From a bacterium (GTDB taxonomy: Bacteria > Vulcanimicrobiota > Xenobia > RGZZ01): a stretch of DNA of 8,865 nucleotides. This document shows, in pieces, positions 1 through 5,670 of this stretch. The DNA lies in assembly GCA_021782195.1 (NCBI GenBank), contig JAJXVI010000067.1, forward strand, positions 1 to 8,865. Reading direction: 5' to 3'. Made by a program: the position numbers and the translations under genes. Below the pieces are notes generated by a model. That model did no database searches and had not been told where the DNA came from. It saw only the letters and a list, made by a program, of their open reading frames with translations. How positions within the stretch are numbered: the stretch's first letter is position 1; each line of letters opens with the position of its first letter.

Positions 1-1
1 A

Positions 2-439
2 CGGCCGCGCCGCGTGCTCGGCCCCAGCGTCCCCGCGGATCTGCGCTTGCCCGCGGACGTGCGCAACGTGCGGACGTGCATGCCCGGCGTGCTGGCGCTG
101 GAGGCTCCTGCGCCCAGAAGCGGGGACGTCGCCGCGATCTGCAGCGCGATCGGCGAACTTCCGGAGCATCCGCTGCTCGTTGTGGTGGATGACGCGGATT
201 TTGTGGCGCGTTCCATCGACAACTTCTTGTGGACCACCTTCACGCGCTCAAACCCGGCTTCCGACCTTCACGGGGTTGGCGCTTTCTTCCACGACAAACA
301 CTGGGGTTGCTCGGGTCCCCTGGTGATCGATGCGCGCGCGAAACCACACCACGCGCCGGCGCTCGAAGAGGACCCGACAGTGTGCAGGAGGATCGAGGAG
401 CTTGCGGCGCGGGGACGTCCGCTACACGGATTGTTCTGA
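2..439 (+). CDS. UbiD-family prenylated-FMN-dependent decarboxylase, C-terminal fragment
   Basis: This is the 3' end of a gene whose start lies left of the window. The frame is open to the edge, so the GTG at 14 is an internal codon and not a credible start. About 145 residues are visible. The C-terminal stretch matches the UbiD decarboxylase family in my recall: a PLLVVVDDADF strand, then DNFLWTTFTRSNPASDLHGVG, a KHWGCSGPLVIDAR segment, and KPHHAPALEEDP near the end. UbiD enzymes use prenylated FMN made by UbiX to decarboxylate, or reversibly carboxylate, aromatic or unsaturated acids. Family members act in ubiquinone synthesis or in aromatic-compound metabolism. The N-terminal catalytic residues are outside the window, so the substrate cannot be told and I give no gene symbol. 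The gene converges on the minus-strand gene ending at 595. No clear intrinsic terminator follows it. Confidence 0.85.
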   Translation, partial: RPRRVLGPSVPADLRLPADVRNVRTCMPGVLALEAPAPRSGDVAAICSAIGELPEHPLLVVVDDADFVARSIDNFLWTTFTRSNPASDLHGVGAFFHDKHWGCSGPLVIDARAKPHHAPALEEDPTVCRRIEELAARGRPLHGLF

Positions 440-478
440 GGCGGCCCGCCCGAGAAGGAGAGAGCGGCCAGGTGCACC

Positions 479-591
479 GAGCGCAGGCCGAACGCGTGGC
501 GCGTGCGTCGAGCACGGCGAGCGCAGGCCGAATGCGCGGCGTCAAGCGTCGAGCACGGCGAGCGCAGGCCGAATGCGCGGCGTCAAGCGTT
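479..591. repeat. Degenerate 40-41 bp tandem repeat in convergent spacer
   Basis: The core gagcgcaggccgaa recurs at 479, 519 and 560, giving spacings of 40 and 41 bp. The second and third copies are nearly identical (gcaggccgaatgcgcggcgt, then caagcgt). The first is diverged (aacgcgtggcgcgtgcgt). The array fills most of the space between the UbiD-family stop at 439 and the end of the convergent gene at 595. Reading frames through it in either direction look like translated repeats and not genes. It could be a slipped-strand minisatellite or a remnant of a longer array. Each unit is too similar to its neighbour for a CRISPR repeat-spacer pattern. Confidence 0.8.
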
Positions 592-594
592 CGG

Positions 595-1419
595 TCAGGG
601 GTTCGGGCCGCCGCCCGGTCGAGGACTTGCGCCCCCGCCAGGAGGTGCAGGCACCGACACCGGCGGCGGCGCGGGCACGGGCACGGGAGCCCCTCCTCCG
701 GAGGGGGTAGGGTCAGGGGTTGGAGAAGGCGGAGGGGGATCCGGGGGTGGAACCGGCAGCCCGCGGTCGCGAAAATACTTGACCATGTGATATCCGTATG
801 CGCCAACGTCGCCCATCAGGCCGACCGCAGTCATGCCGAGCGCCACCGAAGGACCGACCACCGGAGCGATCATGCCGATTGCGCCACCAAGCCCCACGAC
901 GTCTGTTGCCAGGTGCAGGCTGTCGACCGCCTTGTCAAGTCGCGTGCCTTCGTGTGCTTTCCAGGTGTCAATCGTCTTCTTGAGATCAAGCGCCAGGGAG
1001 ACCACGCGAATCATGGGCAGGAAGCCCTTGGCGGCAATTGCGGTCAGGTTGCCAGGCATGCCGGCAAAAACCTGGGTCTGTACGGCCAGTGCCGCTTCCT
1101 TGAAGGCGAAAGACGGGTCTTGTGCGACAATGTTCGAGATTCCCGCGGCCGCCGAATGGAACAGGTCTTTCGCGGCATTCCCGATGGCGTCGAAGCGGTC
1201 GGTTCCCTGGCGGTGAATCTGCAACAGGGTCTCACCGCGACCGTCGTGGATGGTCACGGTCTCGCCGGGGTTGAGGCCACTGTTGAGAATTCCCTTGACC
1301 GTGGCGGAATTCAACAGCGAGTCGGCCTCTGAGCCGCCCGAGGGAAAGGTAATCTCGGAGTTTCGCCCCTGGGCGGGCTGATGGACGTTGAGTCCCGGTG
1401 TGACCCTGATCGAATTCAC
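595..1419 (-). CDS. Unrecognised protein with hydrophobic Gly/Ala-rich segment and Pro/Gly-rich tail
   Basis: I do not recognise this 274-residue protein. The open frame extends far upstream, but I chose the GTG at 1417-1419 because an ideal GGAGG lies 5 nt before it. The upstream ATG at 1458 has no Shine-Dalgarno sequence. There is no signal peptide at the N terminus (MNSIRVTPGLNVHQ). Residues 1-165 are soluble-looking and partly helical. Residues 168-213 are a long Gly/Ala/Val-rich hydrophobic stretch (VVGLGGAIGMIAPVVGPSVA and beyond) that could form one or two membrane segments or a helical hairpin. Residues 222-274 are almost entirely Pro, Gly, Ala, Ser and Val, with PPPDPPPPSPTPDP near its start and GGGPNP at the end. 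The tail is low complexity and may be a flexible linker or a repeat-derived extension. The layout would suit a secreted, translocated or membrane-associated protein, but no function can be assigned. Tail and downstream spacer share an 11-bp direct repeat (711-721 and 593-603). Confidence 0.7.
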   Translation of the reverse strand: MNSIRVTPGLNVHQPAQGRNSEITFPSGGSEADSLLNSATVKGILNSGLNPGETVTIHDGRGETLLQIHRQGTDRFDAIGNAAKDLFHSAAAGISNIVAQDPSFAFKEAALAVQTQVFAGMPGNLTAIAAKGFLPMIRVVSLALDLKKTIDTWKAHEGTRLDKAVDSLHLATDVVGLGGAIGMIAPVVGPSVALGMTAVGLMGDVGAYGYHMVKYFRDRGLPVPPPDPPPPSPTPDPTPSGGGAPVPVPAPPPVSVPAPPGGGASPRPGGGPNP

Positions 1420-1424
1420 GGTTT

Positions 1425-1429
1425 CCTCC
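1425..1429 (-). promoter_or_regulatory. Shine-Dalgarno GGAGG fixing a GTG start
   Basis: On the minus strand GGAGG is followed by AAACC and then GTG at 1419. This is an optimal 5-nt spacing and is the reason for preferring this start over the ATG at 1458, 39 bp upstream in the same frame. Confidence 0.75.
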
Positions 1430-1690
1430 GCAAGGGATTTTCCTGGCAGTTTGAGCATAGCACGATGGCGACGCCGGGTTGTTGCCGAATTGTGAAACGA
1501 TTCCGCCCCACCCGTCCCGTCCGCGTTCATTGCAAGGCGACAGTGCGCGCGATGTCGCTTCCAGGGAAGTGTGATGATTCCAGATTTCCGGAGACGAGCG
1601 TGAAAGTGTGTCATCGCAATCGATATCTGCCGTGTGTCGACGAAAACGCAATTTGCCACGATGCGTCGACATTCTCTCGCGAATCGGCAC

Positions 1691-1721
1691 CTTCCGATCG
1701 TGCTTCCGATATTCTTCCGAT
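1691..1721. repeat. Three helically phased cttccgat direct repeats
   Basis: The 8-mer cttccgat starts at 1691, 1703 and 1714, spaced 12 and 11 bp apart, close to one DNA helical turn. The inverted counterpart gaatcgg lies just before at 1681. Such phasing is seen in binding arrays for regulators or initiators. It could be chance in a short stretch, and no adjacent promoter or AT-rich unwinding region supports a role. Confidence 0.4.
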
Positions 1722-1787
1722 CGCCCGGACAAAAAGGGGCCATTCCAGGCTCATCGGATTCAAGTCGCTCGTCCCCCCACGGAAGCG

Positions 1788-1811
1788 AAAAAGCCCGCTT
1801 TCGCAGGCTTT
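1788..1811 (-). terminator. Rho-independent terminator of tRNA-Tyr
   Basis: The minus-strand transcript reads aaagcctgc, a gaaa tetraloop, then gcgggcttt followed by two further T residues (TTTTT in all). This is a 9-bp stem with one G-U pair. It begins only a few bases beyond the CCA end of tRNA-Tyr, as expected for a single-gene tRNA transcript. It would also insulate the downstream gene at 595-1419 from tRNA transcription. Confidence 0.9.
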
Positions 1812-1814
1812 CCG

Positions 1815-1901
1815 TGGTGGGCAGGGAAGGATTCGAACCTTCGTAGCGCGTAGCGCGACAGATTTACAGTCTGTTGCCTTTAACCTCTCGGCCACCTACC
1901 C
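1815..1901 (-). tRNA. tRNA-Tyr (GTA anticodon), class II with encoded CCA
   Basis: The minus-strand sequence folds as a class II tRNA. The acceptor stem pairs GGGTAGG with CCTGCCC (one G-U pair). The D arm is closed by GCC/GGC. The anticodon stem is acaga/tctgt with loop ctGTAaa (anticodon at 1865-1867). A long variable arm follows, then the T arm gaagg-ttcgaat-ccttc, discriminator A and a genomically encoded CCA (1815-1817). A GTA anticodon with a long variable arm is the bacterial tRNA-Tyr signature. It stands alone between its own promoter and terminator. Several open frames run through it, but the tRNA explains this DNA. Confidence 0.97.
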
Positions 1902-1958
1902 GCATATGCAGTTGTCGCGAGCGATACGCACCCGATGCACTGCATCCACGGCGGCTCG

Positions 1959-1987
1959 CCCTGCCCCACAGGTGATGCGGGGCAGGG
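1959..1987 (-). promoter_or_regulatory. Strong hairpin in the 5' leader of the tRNA-Tyr precursor
   Basis: The perfect 9-bp inverted repeat ccctgcccc (1959-1967) and ggggcaggg (1979-1987) encloses an 11-nt loop. It begins 2 bp downstream of the -10 box, so the precursor transcript would start in or just before the stem. It could stabilise or help process the leader ahead of RNase P cleavage at 1901. Read on the plus strand it is followed by ttatta, so it might weakly terminate rightward transcripts. The pairing is certain from the sequence; the function is inference. Confidence 0.6.
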
Positions 1988-1989
1988 TT

Positions 1990-2018
1990 ATTATAGTGAC
2001 AGGCAGTCTACCTGTCAA
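1990..2018 (-). promoter_or_regulatory. Consensus sigma-70 promoter for tRNA-Tyr
   Basis: On the minus strand TTGACA (2013-2018) and TATAAT (1990-1995) are both perfect consensus hexamers with the optimal 17-bp spacer. The initial transcribed region is C-rich and GC-rich (aaccctgcccc), like the discriminators of stringently controlled stable-RNA promoters. Transcription would start about 80 nt before the mature tRNA. The TGA stop of the PiT gene lies inside the -35 hexamer. A 7-bp inverted repeat, tgacagg (1997-2003) and cctgtca (2011-2017), overlaps the spacer and -35. Confidence 0.93.
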
Positions 2019-3064
2019 GCACCCGGGCCCACCAGACGAGAGAGAATTGCATACGACATTGCGGCGAACAGGGCCGAGGCCGGCAATGTAAGAATCCAGG
2101 CCGTGATGATGTTGCCTGCAACACCCCAACGAACCGCGGAGAGGCGTCGCGTAGCGCCCACGCCCATGATCGAAGCGGAAATGCAGTGCGTCGTGCTCAC
2201 CGGCATCTTGAGAAACGCCGCTGTCTGCAGCACTATTGAGGCCGAAGTCTCCGCCGCAAAACCGTGAATCGGCTGCAAGCGCAGAATCTTGGAGCCCATC
2301 GTGCGGATGATGCGCCATCCGCCCGCCGCGGTTCCCAACGCCATGGCGATTGCGCACACGCACTTCACCCACAGCGGCACAGCCCCGTGAACCGGCAACA
2401 TCCACAGCCAGGGCCAGACCTTCGCCGCGACAGGCAGAGAGAGCGCCAGCGTGATGATGCCCATCGACTTCTGGGCATCGCTGGTTCCGTGACTGTACGC
2501 CATCAGCGCGGAAGACACCAGTTGCATCGTGCGAAACTGCTTGTTCACGCGGTCCGGAGCGCTGCGCCGAAACAGCCACATGAGCGCGAGCATCAATAGA
2601 AAGCCGAGGCCGAACCCCAGCAGGGGGGACCCGACGGTAGGAATGAGAACCTTGTCAGTCAGGGTGCGCCAGTTGAGCACACCAAAAGTTGCATTATGCA
2701 AAACAGCGGCCCCGATAAGGCCGCCGATGAGTGCGTGCGACGAACTACTAGGTATTCCGAAGTACCAGGTGATGATGTTCCAGATGATGGCACCGAAGAC
2801 CGCAGAGACGACGACCACCAGCGTTACGTGGTGTTCATCGACGATGCCACTTGAAATGGTCTGCGCCACACCCGTGCTCTGGAGCGCACCGAGAAAGTTC
2901 AAGATGGCCGACATGATGATCGCCTGAAAAGGACTGAGCACTCTTGTCGACACCACTGTGGCAATCGCATTGGCGGAGTCATGAAAGCCGTTGCTGTAGT
3001 CAAAAACCAGTGAAAACAGCAGGACTGCCATCAGTGTCCAGAATGCGGTAATGATAAAGCTCAC
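2015..3064 (-). CDS. PiT-family low-affinity inorganic phosphate transporter
   Basis: This 349-residue protein is an inner-membrane carrier of the PiT family, which moves phosphate, usually as a neutral metal-phosphate complex, driven by protons. It shows the duplicated PiT signature. The N-terminal half has FDYSNGFHDSANAIATVVST near residue 20, then PSSSSHALIGGLIGAA. The C-terminal half has the matching AYSHGTSDAQKSMGIITLAL, then PVSTTHCISASIMGVGATRR. Many hydrophobic segments lie between, and the length suits short bacterial Pit proteins. The frame is open further upstream to 3217, but those residues look like translated spacer. I therefore chose the GTG at 3062-3064, which places MSFIITAFW directly before the first membrane segment, as in homologues; its Shine-Dalgarno sequence is weak. 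No PhoU-like (DUF47) gene is adjacent, although one often accompanies Pit genes. The stop codon lies within the tRNA-Tyr promoter. Confidence 0.93.
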   Translation of the reverse strand: MSFIITAFWTLMAVLLFSLVFDYSNGFHDSANAIATVVSTRVLSPFQAIIMSAILNFLGALQSTGVAQTISSGIVDEHHVTLVVVVSAVFGAIIWNIITWYFGIPSSSSHALIGGLIGAAVLHNATFGVLNWRTLTDKVLIPTVGSPLLGFGLGFLLMLALMWLFRRSAPDRVNKQFRTMQLVSSALMAYSHGTSDAQKSMGIITLALSLPVAAKVWPWLWMLPVHGAVPLWVKCVCAIAMALGTAAGGWRIIRTMGSKILRLQPIHGFAAETSASIVLQTAAFLKMPVSTTHCISASIMGVGATRRLSAVRWGVAGNIITAWILTLPASALFAAMSYAILSRLVGPGA

Positions 3065-3252
3065 CTCATCAAGTTGACTCTGATCGAAACCGCACGATTC
3101 CTTCGCTCGTGCATTTGCACAACCGCCACGCGGCTGTGCCGCGTCGATCCACCCCTTGGGGGGGCAACTCGCGCGCCTGCTTATACGCAGAGGACCCTCC
3201 TCCTGCCTGCCGCGCACGCAAATTCAGAAAATACGCGTCGGAGCACGCCCCA

Positions 3253-3387
3253 GCCCGAGCCCACTGCCCAGCCAACAGCCCAGCCAACAGCCCAGCCCAC
3301 TGCCCAACCAAAAGCCGAGCCCCCCAGCAAGGCAGGGTTCGTTAGCAGCCTTGCTGGAATGAGGCCCCGCCCACTGCCCAGCCCACT
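3253..3387. repeat. Degenerate 12-bp tandem repeats (gcccagccaaca) in two clusters
   Basis: Two perfect copies of gcccagccaaca lie at 3266-3277 and 3278-3289. Variants follow: gcccagcccact (3290-3301), gcccaaccaaaa (3302-3313) and gccgagcccccc (3314-3325), with a 13-bp variant before them at 3253. A second small cluster (3369-3387) repeats the gcccagcccact variant. The clusters flank the inverted repeat at 3324-3357. The 12-bp unit is a multiple of three, so every frame through it gives a repetitive open frame of Gln/Pro/Thr or Gly/Trp/Leu type. This explains the spurious frames here. Confidence 0.75.
3324..3357. repeat. Perfect 10-bp inverted repeat downstream of the DUF4126-like gene
   Basis: Arms ccagcaaggc (3324-3333) and gccttgctgg (3348-3357) are perfect complements around a 14-nt loop. 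It lies about 50 nt beyond the stop of the minus-strand gene ending at 3408, where a terminator would be expected. On that strand the only T-run, TTTT, comes several bases after the stem, so intrinsic termination is possible but weak. It may instead protect the 3' end of the mRNA. Confidence 0.5.
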
Positions 3388-3407
3388 GTCCCCGGCCTGC
3401 CCGTGGG

Positions 3408-4070
3408 CTACCCCCTGAACGAGTCTGAAACGTTTCTGCGCAAGAACTCCTCCGGCAGCTCCGGAGCGTCAGGCAGGTTGCGTAGCGTCAGCTTTCGCTG
3501 ATAGCGCGCAGACCACGTGCGTACCAGGAGGGTCGCGGTCCACGTTCCCAGGTACAACGTGACGAGTCCGGCGTACGGCTGGGCGAATGCAATCGCAGCG
3601 CTCGCGAGACAGACACCGTCAATCAGCAGGCTTGACGCGAAATTCACGTAGACGGGAAGGTGCAGGACATCAGATTCGTGCTGGCGCACCTGCAGGTTCA
3701 TCACTGAAATCGCACCGATGGCACCGACCAGCGTCGATGCCGACAGGGAACCTCCGAACTCGTGCCCGGGCAGCAGAACGAACGAGACCGCGATGGCGGC
3801 GAGAAAGCGCAACGCAAGCATCGGCAGGTCGAACGCAGTCACGGCCCGTGGCGACTTCTCCAGCATCAGCTCGAGACCGCAGAGCACCGTCAATGCCAGG
3901 AGCGTGCTATCGGCGCTCAGCAGGTCACGCGCCAGCGGATTCACCCCATGCCATGCGATCATGCCACCGCGCAATGCGGCACACATGTAGCAGAGAGGAA
4001 GAAAGGATCGCAGGCCGCAGGCACCCGCCACGGCCAGGGCCATCGCCAGGGTATGAATCGGAATCGACAC
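3408..4070 (-). CDS. DUF4126-like multi-pass inner-membrane protein
   Basis: This 220-residue protein is strongly hydrophobic with about six predicted membrane segments, near residues 7-30, 53-70, 82-101, 111-125, 142-165 and 168-186. A charged C-terminal tail follows (NLPDAPELPEEFLRR), probably cytoplasmic. The N-terminal pattern ALAVAGACGLRSFLPL and the overall length resemble the DUF4126 family of uncharacterised membrane proteins. This is a recall-level match and the function is unknown. The start is the GTG at 4070, preceded on the minus strand by GGAGG with a 4-nt spacer. An internal ATG at 4043 has no Shine-Dalgarno sequence. It follows the PilT-like gene on the same strand but is separated by 523 bp with a tandem array, so it is probably transcribed separately. 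Its relation to the downstream PiT gene is unclear. Confidence 0.7.
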   Translation of the reverse strand: MSIPIHTLAMALAVAGACGLRSFLPLCYMCAALRGGMIAWHGVNPLARDLLSADSTLLALTVLCGLELMLEKSPRAVTAFDLPMLALRFLAAIAVSFVLLPGHEFGGSLSASTLVGAIGAISVMNLQVRQHESDVLHLPVYVNFASSLLIDGVCLASAAIAFAQPYAGLVTLYLGTWTATLLVRTWSARYQRKLTLRNLPDAPELPEEFLRRNVSDSFRG

Positions 4071-4430
4071 ACATCCTCCGCAAAGGCGCCGGCTTCACAC
4101 CACTCCACGCAACCGTCAGACGAACGGTGGTTTGCGTCATCTGCAGTTGTTCACAACGCCAGCCTGCGCATGAGATTGAGATTCGACTTCACCACACGCC
4201 CCCCTGCGAAACCGGCAGAGCACTCGCAACGTCAGCCGACCGGCTTCGTGCAAGCCGCGGGTCAACTCAGGAAGTCACTGTACGCGTTGGGTCGGGCATC
4301 TCATCTGCGAACAATCCGTCACCAGCGGTGCGTGTCAGCAGTCCGCGCAACCCCACCGCCTCGTGGGCGCTCCCCTTCCTGAGGCACACAAAGCGTGAAC
4401 CAGACCAGAGAACACAGCGCCGCCGCGGAG
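4071..4430. other. Gene-free spacer upstream of the DUF4126-like gene
   Basis: I find no believable gene in this stretch. Plus-strand open frames crossing it continue antisense through the DUF4126-like gene and have Arg/Ser/Pro/His-rich, shadow-like composition. It should contain the promoter of the minus-strand gene starting at 4070, but no good -35/-10 pair is visible. A short imperfect inverted repeat (ccgt-cagacga-acgg, with outer cgcaa/ttgcg) lies at about 4107-4137 in the presumed leader. Confidence 0.5.
4075..4079 (-). promoter_or_regulatory. Shine-Dalgarno GGAGG for the GTG start at 4070
   Basis: The minus strand reads GGAGG, ATGT, GTG. The out-of-frame ATG in the spacer overlaps the start region but opens no useful frame, so GTG is the likely initiator. 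Confidence 0.65.
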
Positions 4431-4611
4431 AGCGCGCCTGTCTAACCCCAGCGCGCCTGTCTAACCCCAGCGCGCCTGTCTAACCCCAGCGCTCCTGTCT
4501 AACCCCAGCGCTCCTGTCTAACCCCAGCGCTCCTGTCTAACCCCAGCGCTCCTGTCTAACCCCAGCGCTCCTGTCTAACCCCAGCGCGCCTGTCTAACCC
4601 CAGCGCGCCTG
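4431..4611. repeat. 19-bp tandem array (nine full copies plus a partial) overlapping the 3' end of the PilT-like gene
   Basis: The unit agcgcKcctgtctaacccc (K = g or t) starts at 4431, 4450, 4469, 4488, 4507, 4526, 4545, 4564 and 4583. A 10-bp partial copy follows at 4602. Copies are identical except for one base: g in copies 1-3, t in copies 4-8, g in copies 9 and 10. The array enters the coding region of the minus-strand PilT-like gene and supplies its last codons and TAG stop at 4594-4596. Each unit carries TAA on the plus strand and TAG on the minus strand. Because 19 is not a multiple of three, the array stops translation in every frame in both directions. There are no spacers, so it is not CRISPR. 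Confidence 0.97.
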
Positions 4612-5670
4612 CTCGACTGGTCCGAGCGACTTGAAGGTCTGCGGGTCCTGACAGCGCGAAACCGCTGTGTCGTACGACACGAGCCCGCTTTCATACAACC
4701 CCCGAATGCAACGGTCCATGAGAATCATTCCATCTTCGCGCCCCGTCGAGATGACGTTGGGAATCTGCTGCATCTTGCCCTCACGAATCAACGCCCGTAT
4801 CGCGGGCGTCGCCATCATGACCTCGCAGGCAAGTACGCGTCCCCGTTCAGCCACCAGCGGGAGCAGCTGCTGACAGATCACACCCTGCAGTGAACTCGCA
4901 AGTTGCATGCGCACCTGCCCCTGCTGATGCGCGGGGAAGACATCGATGATACGGTCGATGGTCTGCGCCGCACTCTGCGTATGGAGCGTGCTGACCACGA
5001 GATGGCCCGTTTCCGCAGCGGTAAGCGCGGTCGAGATGGTATCGAGGTCTCGCATCTCACCGATGCAGATGACGTTCGGGTCCTGACGGAGCGCGGACGT
5101 AAGCGCATTGCGGAAAGAGTGGGTATCGCAGTCGACCTCACGCTGGATGATCACGCTGCGACGATGCTGGTGGACGTACTCGATCGGATCTTCGATGGTG
5201 ATGATGCGCACGCGTCGGTCGGAGTTGATGATGTCAATGAGCGCATTCATGGTCGTCGTCTTGCCCACTCCCGTCGGCCCGGTGATAAGAACAAGGCCGC
5301 TGGGAACTTTTGCAAGTCGTTCGAGGACCTGTGGAAGGTTGAGCTCGTGCGCGGTCTTCAATCGCAACGGTACGATTCGGAACGACCCCTCGAGCGCGCC
5401 GCGAGAAAAATACAGGCTGGTGCGAAACCGCCCGAGATCCGGCAGTTGAAAGGAAAAGTCAAGCTCCAGTTCACGTTCGAGTCGCTCGCGCTGCGCGTCA
5501 TTGAGCAGCGCCGAAATCATCTCTCCAGTCGCTTCAGGCGTCAAAGCTTCGCCTTCAAGAAACTGGATGTCGCCATCCACCCGCACGCTCGGGGGAATCC
5601 CGGCGACCACGTGAAGGTCGGAGGCATCCATTTGAAGTGCTCGCGCCAACAACTGCTCAATGGAAATCAT
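4594..5670 (-). CDS. PilT-like type IV pilus retraction / secretion ATPase
   Basis: This 358-residue GspE/PilT-superfamily hexameric ATPase is cytoplasmic, at the inner-membrane base of the machine. The N-terminal PAS-like domain starts with MISIEQLLARALQMDASDLHV, typical of PilT. Walker A GPTGVGKT is at residues 131-138, the Asp box ITIEDPIEY at 157-165, Walker B VICIGEMRD at 200-208 and the His box TGHLVVSTLHT at 221-231. AIRALIRE at 290-297 matches the PilT retraction motif (AIRNLIRE), which favours PilT over PilB or GspE. The start is the ATG at 5670, with AAGGAG 5 nt upstream. Its first bases overlap the TGA of the TPR gene (ATGA). The gene is the last of a three-gene operon and not part of a recognisable pil cluster, so it may be a second, specialised PilT/PilU paralogue. 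The final residues (about EQARWG) and the stop lie in the 19-bp tandem array. All catalytic motifs look intact. Confidence 0.92.
   Translation of the reverse strand: MISIEQLLARALQMDASDLHVVAGIPPSVRVDGDIQFLEGEALTPEATGEMISALLNDAQRERLERELELDFSFQLPDLGRFRTSLYFSRGALEGSFRIVPLRLKTAHELNLPQVLERLAKVPSGLVLITGPTGVGKTTTMNALIDIINSDRRVRIITIEDPIEYVHQHRRSVIIQREVDCDTHSFRNALTSALRQDPNVICIGEMRDLDTISTALTAAETGHLVVSTLHTQSAAQTIDRIIDVFPAHQQGQVRMQLASSLQGVICQQLLPLVAERGRVLACEVMMATPAIRALIREGKMQQIPNVISTGREDGMILMDRCIRGLYESGLVSYDTAVSRCQDPQTFKSLGPVEQARWG

Larger units (their letters stand above)
1420..1787. other. Gene-free spacer between the tRNA-Tyr terminator and the unrecognised gene
   Basis: Open frames cross this stretch, but I see no coding region I believe. 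The frames on either strand have unlikely composition, no Shine-Dalgarno sequence, and in several cases run through the tRNA. It probably holds the promoter of the minus-strand gene starting at 1419. I found no convincing -35/-10 pair; the best -10-like element is TATGCT at about 1454-1459 (minus), with a poor -35. The stretch also contains two gtcgac palindromes 30 bp apart and three copies of cttccgat at 1691, 1703 and 1714. Confidence 0.5.
3065..3407. other. Spacer upstream of the PiT gene: leader hairpins and 12-bp repeats
   Basis: I see no gene here. The part next to the PiT start (3092-3144) has several short inverted repeats: gcacga/tcgtgc (3092-3112), gtgc/gcac (3109-3120) and acgcggc/gccgcgt (3128-3144). 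All would fall in the transporter's 5' leader. A possible minus-strand -10, TATAAG at 3180-3185, has no good -35. The part next to the DUF4126-like gene holds a 12-bp tandem repeat and a 10-bp inverted repeat, annotated separately. The low-complexity open frames across this stretch are translated repeats. Confidence 0.55.

Noticed and set aside
229..1332. Long plus-strand frame of 367 codons across the repeats and the unrecognised gene
   Set aside because: It is Arg-rich, runs antisense to the better-supported gene at 595-1419 and through the 40-41 bp repeats, and has no Shine-Dalgarno sequence.
1611..1895. Minus-strand frame beginning MAERLKATDCKSV, and plus-strand frames with GQGRIRTF or GREGFEPS
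   Set aside because: These are translations of the tRNA-Tyr gene and its terminator, a well-known class of spurious proteins.
3065..3217. N-terminal extension of the PiT protein to an upstream start at 3217
   Set aside because: The extra 51 residues read through spacer palindromes and resemble no transporter N terminus. The GTG at 3064 starts right before the first membrane segment.
3587..4483. Plus-strand frame of 298 codons antisense to the DUF4126-like gene
   Set aside because: Its Arg/Ser/Pro/His-rich composition is that of a shadow frame. The opposite strand encodes clear membrane segments with a good start site.
4431..4611. Possible CRISPR array or replication iterons
   Set aside because: The units are directly adjacent with no spacers. 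There is no adjacent cas or rep gene and no AT-rich region.
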